Of a DNA stretch of 64,000 nucleotides, positions 17,152 to 26,735 are shown one piece after another. The stretch is from a virus, in IMG/VR virus record IMGVR_UViG_3300036944_001223, positions 1-64,000 of that record; one strand, written 5' to 3'. Position 1 is the stretch's first letter. The number at the start of each line of letters is the position of its first letter. The notes below the pieces were generated by a model. It made no database searches. It was not told the origin of the DNA and was given only the letters and a program-made list of their open reading frames with translations. The translations under genes were made by a program, and so were the position numbers.

Positions 17152-18288
17152 TTAATTTCCTAGCCAATTTATATCAGACCAAATCCCAGACTCAACCCAA
17201 GTGTAACCAAGTCTTTGACTTATAAGCATGCTTGCAGAATGAGGAGAAGAAGAATCAAAGACAAAATCATTCCATTGGCGATTATCCCAACCCCCATCTT
17301 GCCAAGTAAAATTCCTGCCATTAACGTAAGTTCCATTACTAGATATTCCAAAATAATAATTTCTAATACACTGGCTTTCTGATAGGACAAGATTATCACT
17401 TAACTTACAATCATCAGCAGACTTCACTAGATTTGAATGCTGAGCTTGTATCCCCATAAGAACTGTACCGTCGATTGATGCATCGACGAAAGTTGACGGC
17501 CGTATTTCAGCATCAAGCACTATAATTCCTGAGGCTTTATTTCGCATTATAATGGGAATTACATCAGACCAATCTAATGGAATTAATGAAACAGGACGAA
17601 TTAAGTGATAACCAACTTTTTCACCATTATATAACTTTTTAGTGCCAGAGAGCTCAGAGTCATCAAGCCTGAACATTTCCCCCCAAGGCTCTTCGATAAT
17701 GACTCTTTTACCTGTCTCATCAAAAATAGCTTGCTCAATAGCAAAAGCATTTACTCTTTCCCTAAAAGCTTCCTTAGGTATCTGATTGGAATAATCAATA
17801 TCTATTTGGTTTTGTGATCTTTTATGATTATAAAGGTTTCCCCATAAATCAAGCCATTCACCTTCTGCTGAAGATATAACCATCTGTTTTATGGCTTCAT
17901 CAATTTGTTTTTTTGCAATTTTAAGCTCTTTGCTATAAGCCCCAAAAAATGCATATATTAAATTAGTGAAACCATATAAAAAACCAGATTCGTTTTGATT
18001 TCCTAATCCATCAGTTAACACCGTTGAATTAAAATCTAAGAAATCACTTGACACCGAGCCGACTTCAAATCCATCAGTTTGTAATTGAACGATCAATTCA
18101 GCAATTGAAAGCTCTGGCAGACTATAATTGAATAATTGAACGCCATCACTGACAGATAGGGCTTCATTACTAACGGACCAACTGCAGCTGCCAAGCGGAT
18201 TTCTCAACCTAAATGCCATTTGATCATAAGGACTGGTATCAAATACGTCTTTATGAGGATATTTTAAAAGCTTCTGTAAAGTAGCCAT
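17152..18288 (-). CDS. Baseplate protein, P2 gpI/tail protein I-like
   Basis: 378 residues, coupled to the baseplate J gene by TAATG. Residues about 100-215 contain KKQIDEAIKQMVISSAEGEWLDL and EAFRERVNAFAI, typical of tail protein I/wedge proteins that pair with gpJ. The C-terminal 100 residues are Trp/Asn/Ser-rich (FTWQDGGWDNRQWNDF) and look like a surface or fibre-contact extension. Role: baseplate wedge assembly. Confidence 0.65.
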   Translation of the reverse strand: MATLQKLLKYPHKDVFDTSPYDQMAFRLRNPLGSCSWSVSNEALSVSDGVQLFNYSLPELSIAELIVQLQTDGFEVGSVSSDFLDFNSTVLTDGLGNQNESGFLYGFTNLIYAFFGAYSKELKIAKKQIDEAIKQMVISSAEGEWLDLWGNLYNHKRSQNQIDIDYSNQIPKEAFRERVNAFAIEQAIFDETGKRVIIEEPWGEMFRLDDSELSGTKKLYNGEKVGYHLIRPVSLIPLDWSDVIPIIMRNKASGIIVLDAEIRPSTFVDASIDGTVLMGIQAQHSNLVKSADDCKLSDNLVLSESQCIRNYYFGISSNGTYVNGRNFTWQDGGWDNRQWNDFVFDSSSPHSASMLISQRLGYTWVESGIWSDINWLGN

Positions 18289-19382
18289 TAAATCTCCGAC
18301 AGTAAAATAGTACCGGGCTTAAGCACTTCAAGTTCAGCACAGACAATATTGCCGGTAATATTTAATACTACGGTATCAACACCTATTACGCTGGAAATAT
18401 CGGTTTCTAAGGAGCCAAGATAAAGAACTGTCCCCGGATTAACGTTTGATAATGTAGTTGCGAAAATCACAGTGATCTGCTGAGTTATAGCGCCATCAAG
18501 TACATATCCATTCAGCATTTTTATTTGAGCAGTTAACGGTATAAGTCTTTCGGTCATAGGTAAAGCATCTACTCTAATGCCTCCGGAACGATAGCCTGGT
18601 ACAATTTCCTGAGTAAGCTGATCCCTTTTCCCATCAAGAAGAATTTGAGCATTAGCAATTAATTTTTCGGAAGGTAATCCATTAGATGAATAGAGATAAA
18701 TCCTTACATAACCAGGATTCTCAACTAAACCAGTTTTTGTTACATATTCAATGATATTGCCAACTTCATCAAGTACGACAGCCTGCTTAGCCCCATAAAG
18801 GCAAGCAGAATTTGTCCCTCTCGACAACGCAGCAATGTACTCAGAGAACCTTGATTCTTGCTCATTATCAGTTTCAATATTGGCGCCATTATCAATTGCA
18901 GAGTTACTTACGCTATAACCCGCACCAAAAATAGGACTCTCACTAATAGCCCCAGCAGAAACGTTGTATGATGCACCAACAGCCGAGGCTTGGACTGGTA
19001 TAATGCAAGATATTTCTCCAGCCAAAAAAGTCACTTCTGCCGTGCTTAAATATAAACGACCATCAGTAGTCCTAAACTCTGAACCAATTAATATGACTAA
19101 GTTTTCTGTTTGAGGCACATCAGCTTCGATATAAACAAAACCGCGCGCAAATTTCGCTGGCAGCTTAGAGAAATTAAAAGACTTAAATGTGGCCACAGGT
19201 ATAGCTTCTCGTAAACCTGTGAAAAATTGCAAGTATAGCTCTTCAATTTCTACAGCCGGGGCTTCTATCAGTGTTCTTGAAGCCGAACCCGGTATCCAAT
19301 CTGTGATCTTTTTAGTCACGCTTCTAGCATGATTTATCATTGACGCCGTGATGGACGCAAAGTCCTTGATCTGGAAAGCCAA
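18288..19382 (-). CDS. Baseplate J-like wedge protein
   Basis: 364 residues. The start at 19382 is TTG (MAFQIKDFASI), with GGTGG just upstream and no nearby ATG that keeps the conserved N-terminus. Features of the baseplate J family include SRTLIEAPAVEIEELYLQF, GFVYIEAD, VSAGAISESPIFG and SRGTNSACLYGAKQAV. Role: wedge subunit linking hub and tail fibres in contractile tails. A late-motif copy lies 40 bases upstream. Confidence 0.85.
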   Translation of the reverse strand: MAFQIKDFASITASMINHARSVTKKITDWIPGSASRTLIEAPAVEIEELYLQFFTGLREAIPVATFKSFNFSKLPAKFARGFVYIEADVPQTENLVILIGSEFRTTDGRLYLSTAEVTFLAGEISCIIPVQASAVGASYNVSAGAISESPIFGAGYSVSNSAIDNGANIETDNEQESRFSEYIAALSRGTNSACLYGAKQAVVLDEVGNIIEYVTKTGLVENPGYVRIYLYSSNGLPSEKLIANAQILLDGKRDQLTQEIVPGYRSGGIRVDALPMTERLIPLTAQIKMLNGYVLDGAITQQITVIFATTLSNVNPGTVLYLGSLETDISSVIGVDTVVLNITGNIVCAELEVLKPGTILLSEI

Positions 19383-19423
19383 GATGCCACCATTTATGAG
19401 ATAAGATTTTATCAGTCAGTCTG

Positions 19424-19433
19424 ACATCACGAC
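19424..19433 (-). promoter_or_regulatory. GTCGTGATG motif copy 6 (baseplate J operon)
   Basis: Minus strand GTCGTGATGTCA, overlapping the end of the gp25-like gene and upstream of the baseplate J gene. Confidence 0.65.
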
Positions 19434-20044
19434 AGCTGGCTAATATCTATCTTAGCGCCCTCAATGGCTTCCGCTGTTGCAGAAATCCTCATAACATCAC
19501 CGACTGATTCGGCTGAAGAAAATGTGACTACTGATACCCTATAGTCAGCTTCTAAAGCAGATTTTACATATTCTGCCCCTAATGCTCCCGCCGCGGGGCC
19601 AGCAACAGATCCTTTGAGCTTCCAAACTAAGCACCCATATTCTGGATGCCTGTTTAGTTGGCCTTTCGTCGTAGTTACACGATGCTTTAGTTGCTGAGAT
19701 AAATTTAATGTTCCGGCTGCAATAGATAGATCGCCAGTTTCATCAACAGTTAGCAACTTATTCGATAATAAACAGTCCCTCTCGTAAACTTGGCCTTTTT
19801 CAGCCTCGTCGGTGTAGACGCCAACAGGGGCCGGGACTTTTATTAATGAGCCAGTTATTTTGGTTGACTCTGTAACAAGTGATAGATCATCAGTTAAGTA
19901 TGGGTAAACCAATTGATTTAACCACACTAACTCTGCCCATCTATTTGCGTCACCGAGCTCTCGTGATGCCACCGACTGTAAGGTATCAGATATGAAAGTT
20001 TCGACTAATCGATAATTTGGCTCACTTCGTTCAAATTCACTCAT
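19427..20044 (-). CDS. gp25/GPW-like baseplate wedge protein
   Basis: 205 residues. The N-terminal part (ANRWAELVWLNQLVYPYL) looks LysM-like. The C-terminal half (NRHPEYGCLVWKL, then VKSALEADYRVSVV) fits the gp25-like baseplate domain. Role: baseplate wedge next to gpJ and gpI, in the standard gene order. It overlaps its upstream neighbour by ATGA. Confidence 0.65.
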   Translation of the reverse strand: MSEFERSEPNYRLVETFISDTLQSVASRELGDANRWAELVWLNQLVYPYLTDDLSLVTESTKITGSLIKVPAPVGVYTDEAEKGQVYERDCLLSNKLLTVDETGDLSIAAGTLNLSQQLKHRVTTTKGQLNRHPEYGCLVWKLKGSVAGPAAGALGAEYVKSALEADYRVSVVTFSSAESVGDVMRISATAEAIEGAKIDISQLS

Positions 20045-21222
20045 TTAATTTCCACACCATTATTGATGATCGTTAAGTTCCTATCAATCTCTTGTATTGA
20101 CATTGGAGCTAGAACTGGATCAGCTCGTCCAACTGTAGAAATGCTAGAATATGCAGAGCTATTGACTCCCACGCTTCCTTTGCTAGTTTGCATTAACTGA
20201 AAAGCATTACTTCCAGAGTATGAGCTTCCTAGTCTGCCACCAGTCGTTGACGAACAATTTGATGCTCCAAATAACCCATCATAATCATTATAAGTTTTAC
20301 GTGGTCTCAATGAATTGCTGAATATACATAAAACTTCGTTATATGCTGCAGCAACTCTTGATATTGCTGACATCAGCCGGCTTGGCAATCCGGCTACGGA
20401 TGAGATGGTACGATTGATGTTGATACCTACAGCAGCCAAATCTGCCGCAATGCTAATTAAAGAGTTGGCGGAACTAAATACTCCGTCCTGAACGCTAAGG
20501 ACAGCATCATTTACAGCATTAAAAACTTGAAGAGACTTTGCCGCAAAGTCGGCAATAGTTTTGCCGACAGGCATCAATGCGGCGTCTTTATATGATACAG
20601 CCTCTTCTATAATCGATTGAATGTTTGCCGACAATTCTTGAAGTTTAACTATTGCACTAGATAAAGCATTTATGCCGGCTGGCACGCTACCTCGAATTGG
20701 AACAATTTTAAATTGTTCGTCGATATTTGTAGATACTGCCTGGAGAGCGATTTGATACTGAAAAAGTAAAGGCCTAGATTTTGAGCGGCGTAATACAAAC
20801 TGAGTTGGTACAACTGACCATGTGAAGTTGTCGAGCATATCAACAAACAAAAGTTTAATTAACGATGGATCAAGACCGTTGTCAATCGACCTCTGTTTAG
20901 CTTTGTGATAATCATGAGCTACCAGCTGATTTAACTGCTCAAATGCCGCGGCCCCATCTTTACCTCCGGCATACGTTTGCCTCCATCCAGTGTGGCCTGA
21001 AATAGTCAAAGATGGCAATCCTTCGCCAAAATTGTCAACCCAACCACTCACATTTCTGCCCAGAGTTTGAGTTATTGCGACGCGAGAAGGCTCCACTCTA
21101 TTCAGATCTTCTGGTCTGATTTTTAGAGTAACAGGAGCGCTAAAACGTCCGTTTTCTTGCAATACAAATGCAATCGGGCGAACGCCTGCGCGTTGATCTT
21201 TCGGTGGAGAGGTATTTTGCAT
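20041..21222 (-). CDS. Tail/baseplate hub-associated protein
   Basis: 393 residues from ATG 21222; a TTG two codons upstream is possible. The N-terminus (VTLKIRPEDLNRVEPSRVAI, then WVDNFGEGLPSLTISGHTGW) matches a conserved phage tail protein found between the spike and gp25 genes. The middle is helical and the end Ser/Tyr-rich. No strong ribosome site is seen; a late motif ends about 12 bases before the start. Probably a hub or tube-baseplate adaptor. Confidence 0.6.
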   Translation of the reverse strand: MQNTSPPKDQRAGVRPIAFVLQENGRFSAPVTLKIRPEDLNRVEPSRVAITQTLGRNVSGWVDNFGEGLPSLTISGHTGWRQTYAGGKDGAAAFEQLNQLVAHDYHKAKQRSIDNGLDPSLIKLLFVDMLDNFTWSVVPTQFVLRRSKSRPLLFQYQIALQAVSTNIDEQFKIVPIRGSVPAGINALSSAIVKLQELSANIQSIIEEAVSYKDAALMPVGKTIADFAAKSLQVFNAVNDAVLSVQDGVFSSANSLISIAADLAAVGININRTISSVAGLPSRLMSAISRVAAAYNEVLCIFSNSLRPRKTYNDYDGLFGASNCSSTTGGRLGSSYSGSNAFQLMQTSKGSVGVNSSAYSSISTVGRADPVLAPMSIQEIDRNLTIINNGVEIK

Positions 21223-21234
21223 ATTCAAATTCTC

Positions 21235-21244
21235 GCATCACGAC
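21235..21244 (-). promoter_or_regulatory. GTCGTGATGC motif copy 5 (hub/gp25 operon)
   Basis: Minus strand GTCGTGATGCGA, in the 32-base gap between the spike gene and the hub gene. Its proximal edge is about 12 bases from the start codon. Confidence 0.7.
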
Positions 21245-21259
21245 AAAATAGCTATATCA

Positions 21260-22078
21260 CTACTGCTCTGGCGGACCAGAGACACTAGAACCGGCAGTCA
21301 CTCCCGTTTGCTTATGATTTTTAAGGCTTACAGCGTCCGCCACAATATCATCTTCAGCATGAATTCCTTTATCAACTTGCATATTGCCGGTAAATCTGGC
21401 TATTTCCATATCAAATAAACCGCTAGGGGCCTTTATAGTTACTTCTCCAGTTGAGTCGATGAGCGAAGTGCCAGCAACTGCCGCTGATAGGTTCCCACCA
21501 ACATCTACTTCTAGATCGCTTTTCATTGTCATTTTAGCTTTACCGTCAGGCGACAAGGTTACAACTACCTCGTCATCAGCAAGGCCAATTCTAACAAAAA
21601 CTTTTCGATCTTTATTTCTGCTGATACTCAAGTTTTTATCAGCATTAGAATTTTCATAATCAACTTTATCGGGGCTTTCACCAATTCTAACATAGGTGCC
21701 GCATGGATGAGATATTTGGTAATTGCCATCGCCATCAATAGTCTTAACCAAATCAGATTGATGGCGATAAATACTCAGCTTTCCATCTTTGAAAAGCATT
21801 TGGTTTAATTGAGGAAAAATAAAGCCGATCACTATTGGATTTCTACCTAGATAACCGACTAATGCCAATACGTCTTGGCCATCATGATCTCTTTGAGTTA
21901 TATCCCACTTATTTTTTTTAGCAATAACCTCAGGAAGATCTACTGTACCAGTTCTTCCGCTGGCGCCCAATGATGACACTTGAGCGCCAATAATGCGGGC
22001 GCCGTCATCGGTCATGACTAAATCAACAGACATGTCCGCGGCATGCGTTTCTACGACGATACCTAATCGTAAGCTCAT
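21260..22078 (-). CDS. Baseplate spike (gpV/Mu gp45-like)
   Basis: 272 residues. The N-terminus has an OB-fold-like segment with DGQDVLALVGYLGRNPIVIGF. Repetitive beta segments follow (DKNLSISRNKDRKVFVRIG, EVDVGGNLSAAVAGTSLIDS, EVTIKAPSGLFDM), typical of a trimeric beta-helix. Role: membrane-piercing tail tip. Its stop is followed directly by a late-motif copy and the next operon. Confidence 0.75.
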   Translation of the reverse strand: MSLRLGIVVETHAADMSVDLVMTDDGARIIGAQVSSLGASGRTGTVDLPEVIAKKNKWDITQRDHDGQDVLALVGYLGRNPIVIGFIFPQLNQMLFKDGKLSIYRHQSDLVKTIDGDGNYQISHPCGTYVRIGESPDKVDYENSNADKNLSISRNKDRKVFVRIGLADDEVVVTLSPDGKAKMTMKSDLEVDVGGNLSAAVAGTSLIDSTGEVTIKAPSGLFDMEIARFTGNMQVDKGIHAEDDIVADAVSLKNHKQTGVTAGSSVSGPPEQ

Positions 22079-23614
22079 TTAGGATCCTTTTCTCGTTGCT
22101 TGCTCAGCTAACCATGGAGACTGTTTCCCGCTTTCCATTGCTGATCTAGTGACAAAACCTTGTCCTCTCTCATACGTTATTGTTGCAATGTAGCTTTGAA
22201 ATGGTACAAATTCATCGACAATTTGAGTGATGTAAGCAGTGTATTCCATTGCTCCAATTTTAAACTTGGCATAGTCTCCTGCTTTTATGTGCTCTTCATT
22301 GTCGGCACGCATTAGACCGCCTTTTATCCTGGCGCTGCCCTGCTCAAAAACAACATTGTCTTTATTCATTTCGATCATTAATCTGCGTCGATTATCAATC
22401 CAACTTTCAGTATCAATGCTCCTCGACTCTTGCTTGTCTGCTGGAAGCCCTCCTGACTCGCTATAAGTTAGATCGGCACCTTGGTTCGTTTCAGAATACA
22501 TAGGCCTTACACCATAGTATTTAGTTGCTGAGTTAGCATATCCACCAGTAGACACTTGACCTGCTTGAACAGCAAAAAGCTTTCTATAAATATCATCAAT
22601 CAAATCGTACTTTTGATTGTTTACCCAAAAGAAATTGGCAACATTATCATCGCTGCGCTCAGAGCTAATAGATACAAGATCATCATCTAAAATGTCATTG
22701 TAAATTGGCTCAGGAGCATCATCTTGGATCATGTAAGATTTTGCGCCGTCGGGTTTGCTGATATGCATCGCAGGAATTGGGCGATACACAACATGAACGC
22801 CGTCTGATTTGTCTTCAATATAAAGCTCGTTCCAGACTCCAACGTCACCATACATCTTTGCCAGCTCATACAGTGATCCTTGAGCGCTTTGATAACCGCC
22901 ATTGATCACTCCGTGCTTAACAAGTATAAATTGATCTGTTTTTATCGACCTCGGCATAGGCGAGTTTTTGGGCACAAACTCGTCCATAAATGGGTTAATA
23001 ATTTTGTCAATCAGCAGTTTTATGTACTCGCTAGATTTGAGCACATTTGTAGCTTGGATACCAAATTTCTCAAACATATTATATGCAGTTAAATAAGCCG
23101 CAGAAGCATCGTAAGCCCTTAAATAAAGGACTTGGTACATCTGCCATATTTTCCCATAGTCTTGACCTGATATGGATACCGTTCTAGCAGGGATACCATT
23201 TGGCCCCATAGCCATCCCGCGCCCAACCTTAGAGACAAACCCCCTCATTTTTATTGGGTAAGGTTTTCCTTTTGGCCATACTCCGACGCCTTTCCACATT
23301 CTGATCTCTATCATGTCCATTGGTTCAACTAGGCCATAGATAGACTCGAGTGCTTTTGTTACTACGTCACCAGAAAGACCGCTAGAAACTTGAGGCTGGT
23401 CAGAGAATGTAATAGAGAAAGCTCCAGCCGGCTCGCGAATGCCTTTTGTCGTAGTTACACTTGAACCATCACCGAGAAAATGCGTTAGATCAATGAATGC
23501 TTCTCTACCTTCATATCGTGATGAAACGGCTTTTTTACCATCAATAGTTTTTCTATCAATCGTTTTGTACAGCCTTAAACTGATCTGCGGTTTTGCATCT
23601 TTAAATGATGGCAT
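22079..23614 (-). CDS. Baseplate hub protein (gpD/Mu gp44-like)
   Basis: 511 residues. The N-terminal beta-domain (AGAFSITFSDQPQ, MIEIRMWKGVGVWPKG, PIKMRGFVSKVGRG) and RTVSISGQDYGKIWQ fit hub proteins that cap the tail tube. The adjacent spike gene supports this. Stops and starts of neighbours abut with no gap. Confidence 0.7.
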   Translation of the reverse strand: MPSFKDAKPQISLRLYKTIDRKTIDGKKAVSSRYEGREAFIDLTHFLGDGSSVTTTKGIREPAGAFSITFSDQPQVSSGLSGDVVTKALESIYGLVEPMDMIEIRMWKGVGVWPKGKPYPIKMRGFVSKVGRGMAMGPNGIPARTVSISGQDYGKIWQMYQVLYLRAYDASAAYLTAYNMFEKFGIQATNVLKSSEYIKLLIDKIINPFMDEFVPKNSPMPRSIKTDQFILVKHGVINGGYQSAQGSLYELAKMYGDVGVWNELYIEDKSDGVHVVYRPIPAMHISKPDGAKSYMIQDDAPEPIYNDILDDDLVSISSERSDDNVANFFWVNNQKYDLIDDIYRKLFAVQAGQVSTGGYANSATKYYGVRPMYSETNQGADLTYSESGGLPADKQESRSIDTESWIDNRRRLMIEMNKDNVVFEQGSARIKGGLMRADNEEHIKAGDYAKFKIGAMEYTAYITQIVDEFVPFQSYIATITYERGQGFVTRSAMESGKQSPWLAEQATRKGS

Positions 23615-26107
23615 TTAATTCCTCACAGTTCCAAAAGGCGTAGCGGGCCTCAATGTTGTCGTTATCGATTGGCTAGGCATTACCTGCTGGCCTCGTTCAT
23701 TTCTATGAATGACTTCGATCGGAGTAGCGTCTAATACAAATCTTTGCTCTCCACCATGTCCATTGCCAGCCGCATTTGGGATCTGAGTTCCAGATTTTTG
23801 AGCTTTAGATACTTCATCTTGCTGCTGAAGCCTGATAGAGTCTGCCTTGTCAATTCTAAACTTTTCCTCGTCCAATCTTGATTTTTCACTTTGAATTGAG
23901 CGATTTGCCTCTATATCAATTTTTCTGCGTCTTTCATCAAGATCTTTTTGTAACTGATTGGCAGCCACCCCATTGTCACCATACACAGACTGTGGCCCAC
24001 CGCTATATCTGCGCTTTTCAAATTCAGAAAGATAATCAGCTTTGTCTTTAGATGTTGCCGTGCCCATTGAGACTTTTTCTTGATAACTTTTAAACCAATC
24101 CTTACCGCTAAGTTTAGTGTTATTTGGATCTAGCGCCATTGCATCCATTTGTTTTTGATATTCAGTTTTAGCGTTAGCTTTTTCCTGAGCAGCGGTACCA
24201 GAAATACGAGAAATACGTGATTTAGAATCTGCTTCAGCAATTTTATTTAAAACATCAACGCCGCTCAGCTCATCGTCTTTACCGGCTAAATATAGAATAC
24301 CAGCCCTCATATCTTGAGTGAGTGGTATTAACTGGCTAGCTATCAAGGTTTTCATATTATCGATAGCAATTTTGCTATCATGAATATCTTTCCCCTGAGT
24401 TTGTTCCTGCCCTCTTGTTGCAATTAATGACAGTAGAGTCTGCTTCATTTGATCCGTATTGCCTGAGGACATTGAGGCGTCTAACTGCTTACGCTCTTCA
24501 GAACTTAACCCTTCCGATCCTGTTCTGCTCCTAAGGTCTCCCGCTACAGAGTTAAGCACGCCTTGATCCCCTGTCAGTATCTTGCCCATCGTAGCAATTG
24601 ACTCACCTCTAAGCTTGCTGATATCAAAACCTTTACCAAGTCGACCTTCAAGCTCGCCCATTTGATTTGGTTTCATATCTAACATTGCAGCAGCTTGGCT
24701 CTTACCGATCCCCAAATGCTTGCTAGATGCTTCCAGTAGCATCCAAGGGTCTTTATATTGTTCTTTGAGCAAGTCTAGCGTTTGCCCATAAAAGCTGCCG
24801 CCAGTGCCGCCTGGTGACTTTATGCCGCGTTTTGATAAATATCGACCTATCGCTGTATCATTACCGAATGCTTGGCTTGTAGATGAGAGTGGGCTTTCTC
24901 GCCAAACTCCACCAGCTATTGGGTTTAGCCCATTTTTCTCGGCAATTCTAGATGAGAAAAACTGACTTGCTTCACCAGCACCACCACCCTGCTGAAGAGT
25001 ACCAATTATTCTGCTCAGGATGGCAGCAGAGTTTGATGGATCTAACCCAGGTGTTCCACTGCCGATCATGCTCGACAACAATCCACCATAAGCGCTGATA
25101 TTTGCCGCGCTTAATGACAGTTTTGTTTGAGTTGTTGCATAGCCAGATATTGCGTCCATAACCTCGGCTGATTTAGCAAAAGCGTCAGATTTACCTATGG
25201 TTTCCCCAATTAGCAAAGCCATCCGCTTGGTATCTTGGTCGTTATTAGTAATCTTGAGCCCGCGCATAATACCAAGAGCATTAACGCCAGCCGAAGAGTC
25301 GAGACCAAGTGATCTAGACAAACCTATTCCGGTACCAGCTTCTCCAGCGGCAGATCTGGCATCATCTACATTCAGATTACCAAGCTTGGAAAACTGCTCA
25401 GTTAACTTAGTTGACTCGCTATATAAAACATGGTTTTGATCTGCGGAGTCTCTTACCGACGCTTCCAGCGCCCCAAATGATACTGTCACATCCCCGAGGA
25501 CTCGTTTAAGCCGATCATTAGCGGTAGCATTGGACTCGGCTTCTCCAATTTTTTCTGTTGCGGCGCCAATAATTTTTGAAACGCCAAGCGCAGCAATCCC
25601 CCCGAGCAAGCCCATCATGCCAGCGCCGAACCCCGCAGACATGCCGCGTCCAATGGCATTAGAGGCTACGCCTCCAACACCGCCAGTAGCGCCACTAGAT
25701 GCGCCTAATCCGGCTTGAGCTGCGCGAGCCGCCGCCCTCTTGGCTGCGTCAGCAACACCAGTACCACCACCTTTTTTCTCGGAAAATGTAGTCCCTGTAA
25801 CAAACTGAAAAGCTTGCGCCATTTTTGCAGTTTTAGTTTTGTCATTATCATAGAGTTTCCCCCAGTCAAGATCGACAAAGCTACTGCCAGACTGGCCAGA
25901 AACCTTCACTCGTCTGGCCATCTCCCGATTGAGCTGGAGAAGCTTTTGGAACCGCTTCTCTAGCTCGTCCATATTTTTTATGGAGCCGGCAGGGATTGGG
26001 TCAAACTTTACTTTATTCGCTTGCGCAATAGTTTTACCGATCTTGTTGATATCGTTAGTAACACTTTGCGAATCAAATATAGCCTGAACGCCAATTTTTA
26101 TGGTCAT
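23615..26107 (-). CDS. Tail tape measure protein
   Basis: 830 residues from ATG 26107 (AGGA 6 bases upstream, ATGA overlap with the chaperone gene); a TTG at 26122 is less likely. A Gly/Ala-rich membrane-like segment lies near residues 150-190 (GMSAGFGAGMMGLLGGIAALGV). Long helical stretches and a terminal coiled coil (LDERRRKIDIEANRSIQSEK) surround it. Role: sets tail length and is ejected with DNA. By the rule of thumb of about 0.15 nm per residue, the tail would be roughly 120 nm. Confidence 0.9.
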   Translation of the reverse strand: MTIKIGVQAIFDSQSVTNDINKIGKTIAQANKVKFDPIPAGSIKNMDELEKRFQKLLQLNREMARRVKVSGQSGSSFVDLDWGKLYDNDKTKTAKMAQAFQFVTGTTFSEKKGGGTGVADAAKRAAARAAQAGLGASSGATGGVGGVASNAIGRGMSAGFGAGMMGLLGGIAALGVSKIIGAATEKIGEAESNATANDRLKRVLGDVTVSFGALEASVRDSADQNHVLYSESTKLTEQFSKLGNLNVDDARSAAGEAGTGIGLSRSLGLDSSAGVNALGIMRGLKITNNDQDTKRMALLIGETIGKSDAFAKSAEVMDAISGYATTQTKLSLSAANISAYGGLLSSMIGSGTPGLDPSNSAAILSRIIGTLQQGGGAGEASQFFSSRIAEKNGLNPIAGGVWRESPLSSTSQAFGNDTAIGRYLSKRGIKSPGGTGGSFYGQTLDLLKEQYKDPWMLLEASSKHLGIGKSQAAAMLDMKPNQMGELEGRLGKGFDISKLRGESIATMGKILTGDQGVLNSVAGDLRSRTGSEGLSSEERKQLDASMSSGNTDQMKQTLLSLIATRGQEQTQGKDIHDSKIAIDNMKTLIASQLIPLTQDMRAGILYLAGKDDELSGVDVLNKIAEADSKSRISRISGTAAQEKANAKTEYQKQMDAMALDPNNTKLSGKDWFKSYQEKVSMGTATSKDKADYLSEFEKRRYSGGPQSVYGDNGVAANQLQKDLDERRRKIDIEANRSIQSEKSRLDEEKFRIDKADSIRLQQQDEVSKAQKSGTQIPNAAGNGHGGEQRFVLDATPIEVIHRNERGQQVMPSQSITTTLRPATPFGTVRN

Positions 26108-26391
26108 ATCATATCCTGCCAATCATCTGGATGAGCTTCCATGAGCTGCAATATATCATCTTGATCAAAATCTTCGTCTTCAACTTCATCAGCCAATTTT
26201 GGATTGCTGAAATACTGGAAAGCCCAATAATCAGTCATAATTTGCTCTAAAGTTGCCTCAAGAAATCTTGGATCATTTTCAGTTAATTTATAATGCTGTC
26301 GATACCAAAACTCATAACTTGAGTAGTGACTTTTAGCCTTCTGCTTCGCTAGTTTCTGCTGCTCTCGATCTAAAAGATTTCTCTTTTTCAC
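26104..26391 (-). CDS. Tail assembly chaperone, T-like frame
   Basis: 95 codons from a GTG at 26391, overlapping the upstream G-like gene by 59 bases. The GTG lacks a ribosome site. In this frame a TAG lies only six codons upstream of the GTG, so fusion must occur inside a short window. Sequence: KAKSHYSSYEFWYRQHYKLTENDPRFLEATLEQ with an acidic C-terminus. In most tailed phages such a frame is made only as a frameshifted G-T fusion that loads the tape measure protein. Confidence 0.7.
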   Translation of the reverse strand: MKKRNLLDREQQKLAKQKAKSHYSSYEFWYRQHYKLTENDPRFLEATLEQIMTDYWAFQYFSNPKLADEVEDEDFDQDDILQLMEAHPDDWQDMI

Positions 26392-26671
26392 GAAAGGACT
26401 CGTAAACTAACCTCATCTGCTTGTAGGTTTCTAAATCTAGCGGGTCCATTTCCTCAAGATCCCAATCTTTTGGACATGAAACCATCATTACTTTAAATAC
26501 TGAAATCCATCCGCACACTGTTTGCAGCCATTCCGTCGGCTCAACACCTTGAATCAATGATGCATACTCAACTTGAACCTGTATCTCATCACTCATTTTG
26601 CGGCGTCCGAAGGAAAATTTCCCGACACCTTCAACATTTATATCGAAATCACTTTCGGCAGGTTTGCGCAT
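26333..26671 (-). CDS. Tail assembly chaperone, G-like
   Basis: 112 residues from ATG 26671 (MRKPAESDFDINVEG); a TTG at 26683 is possible. Core: KFSFGRRKMSDEIQVQVEYASL, WLQTVCGWISVFKVMMVSCP and LETYKQMRLVYESFREKEKSF, a helical chaperone. It lies between tube and tape measure, the fixed position of the G gene, and overlaps the next frame near its end. GAAAAAG at 26389-26383 (minus strand) is a candidate slip site. Confidence 0.75.
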   Translation of the reverse strand: MRKPAESDFDINVEGVGKFSFGRRKMSDEIQVQVEYASLIQGVEPTEWLQTVCGWISVFKVMMVSCPKDWDLEEMDPLDLETYKQMRLVYESFREKEKSFRSRAAETSEAEG

Positions 26672-26689
26672 TTTTATCACCAACTAATA

Positions 26690-26719
26690 AAGTAAAAAGC
26701 CGACCATGGTTCGGTCGGC
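26690..26719 (-). terminator. Terminator/attenuator after the tail tube gene
   Basis: On the minus strand GCCGACC and GGTCGGC form a 7-bp G+C-rich stem followed by TTTTTAC. It may lower chaperone and tape measure expression relative to the abundant tube protein. Confidence 0.8.
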
Positions 26720-26735
26720 AGATTTATGACTTAGA

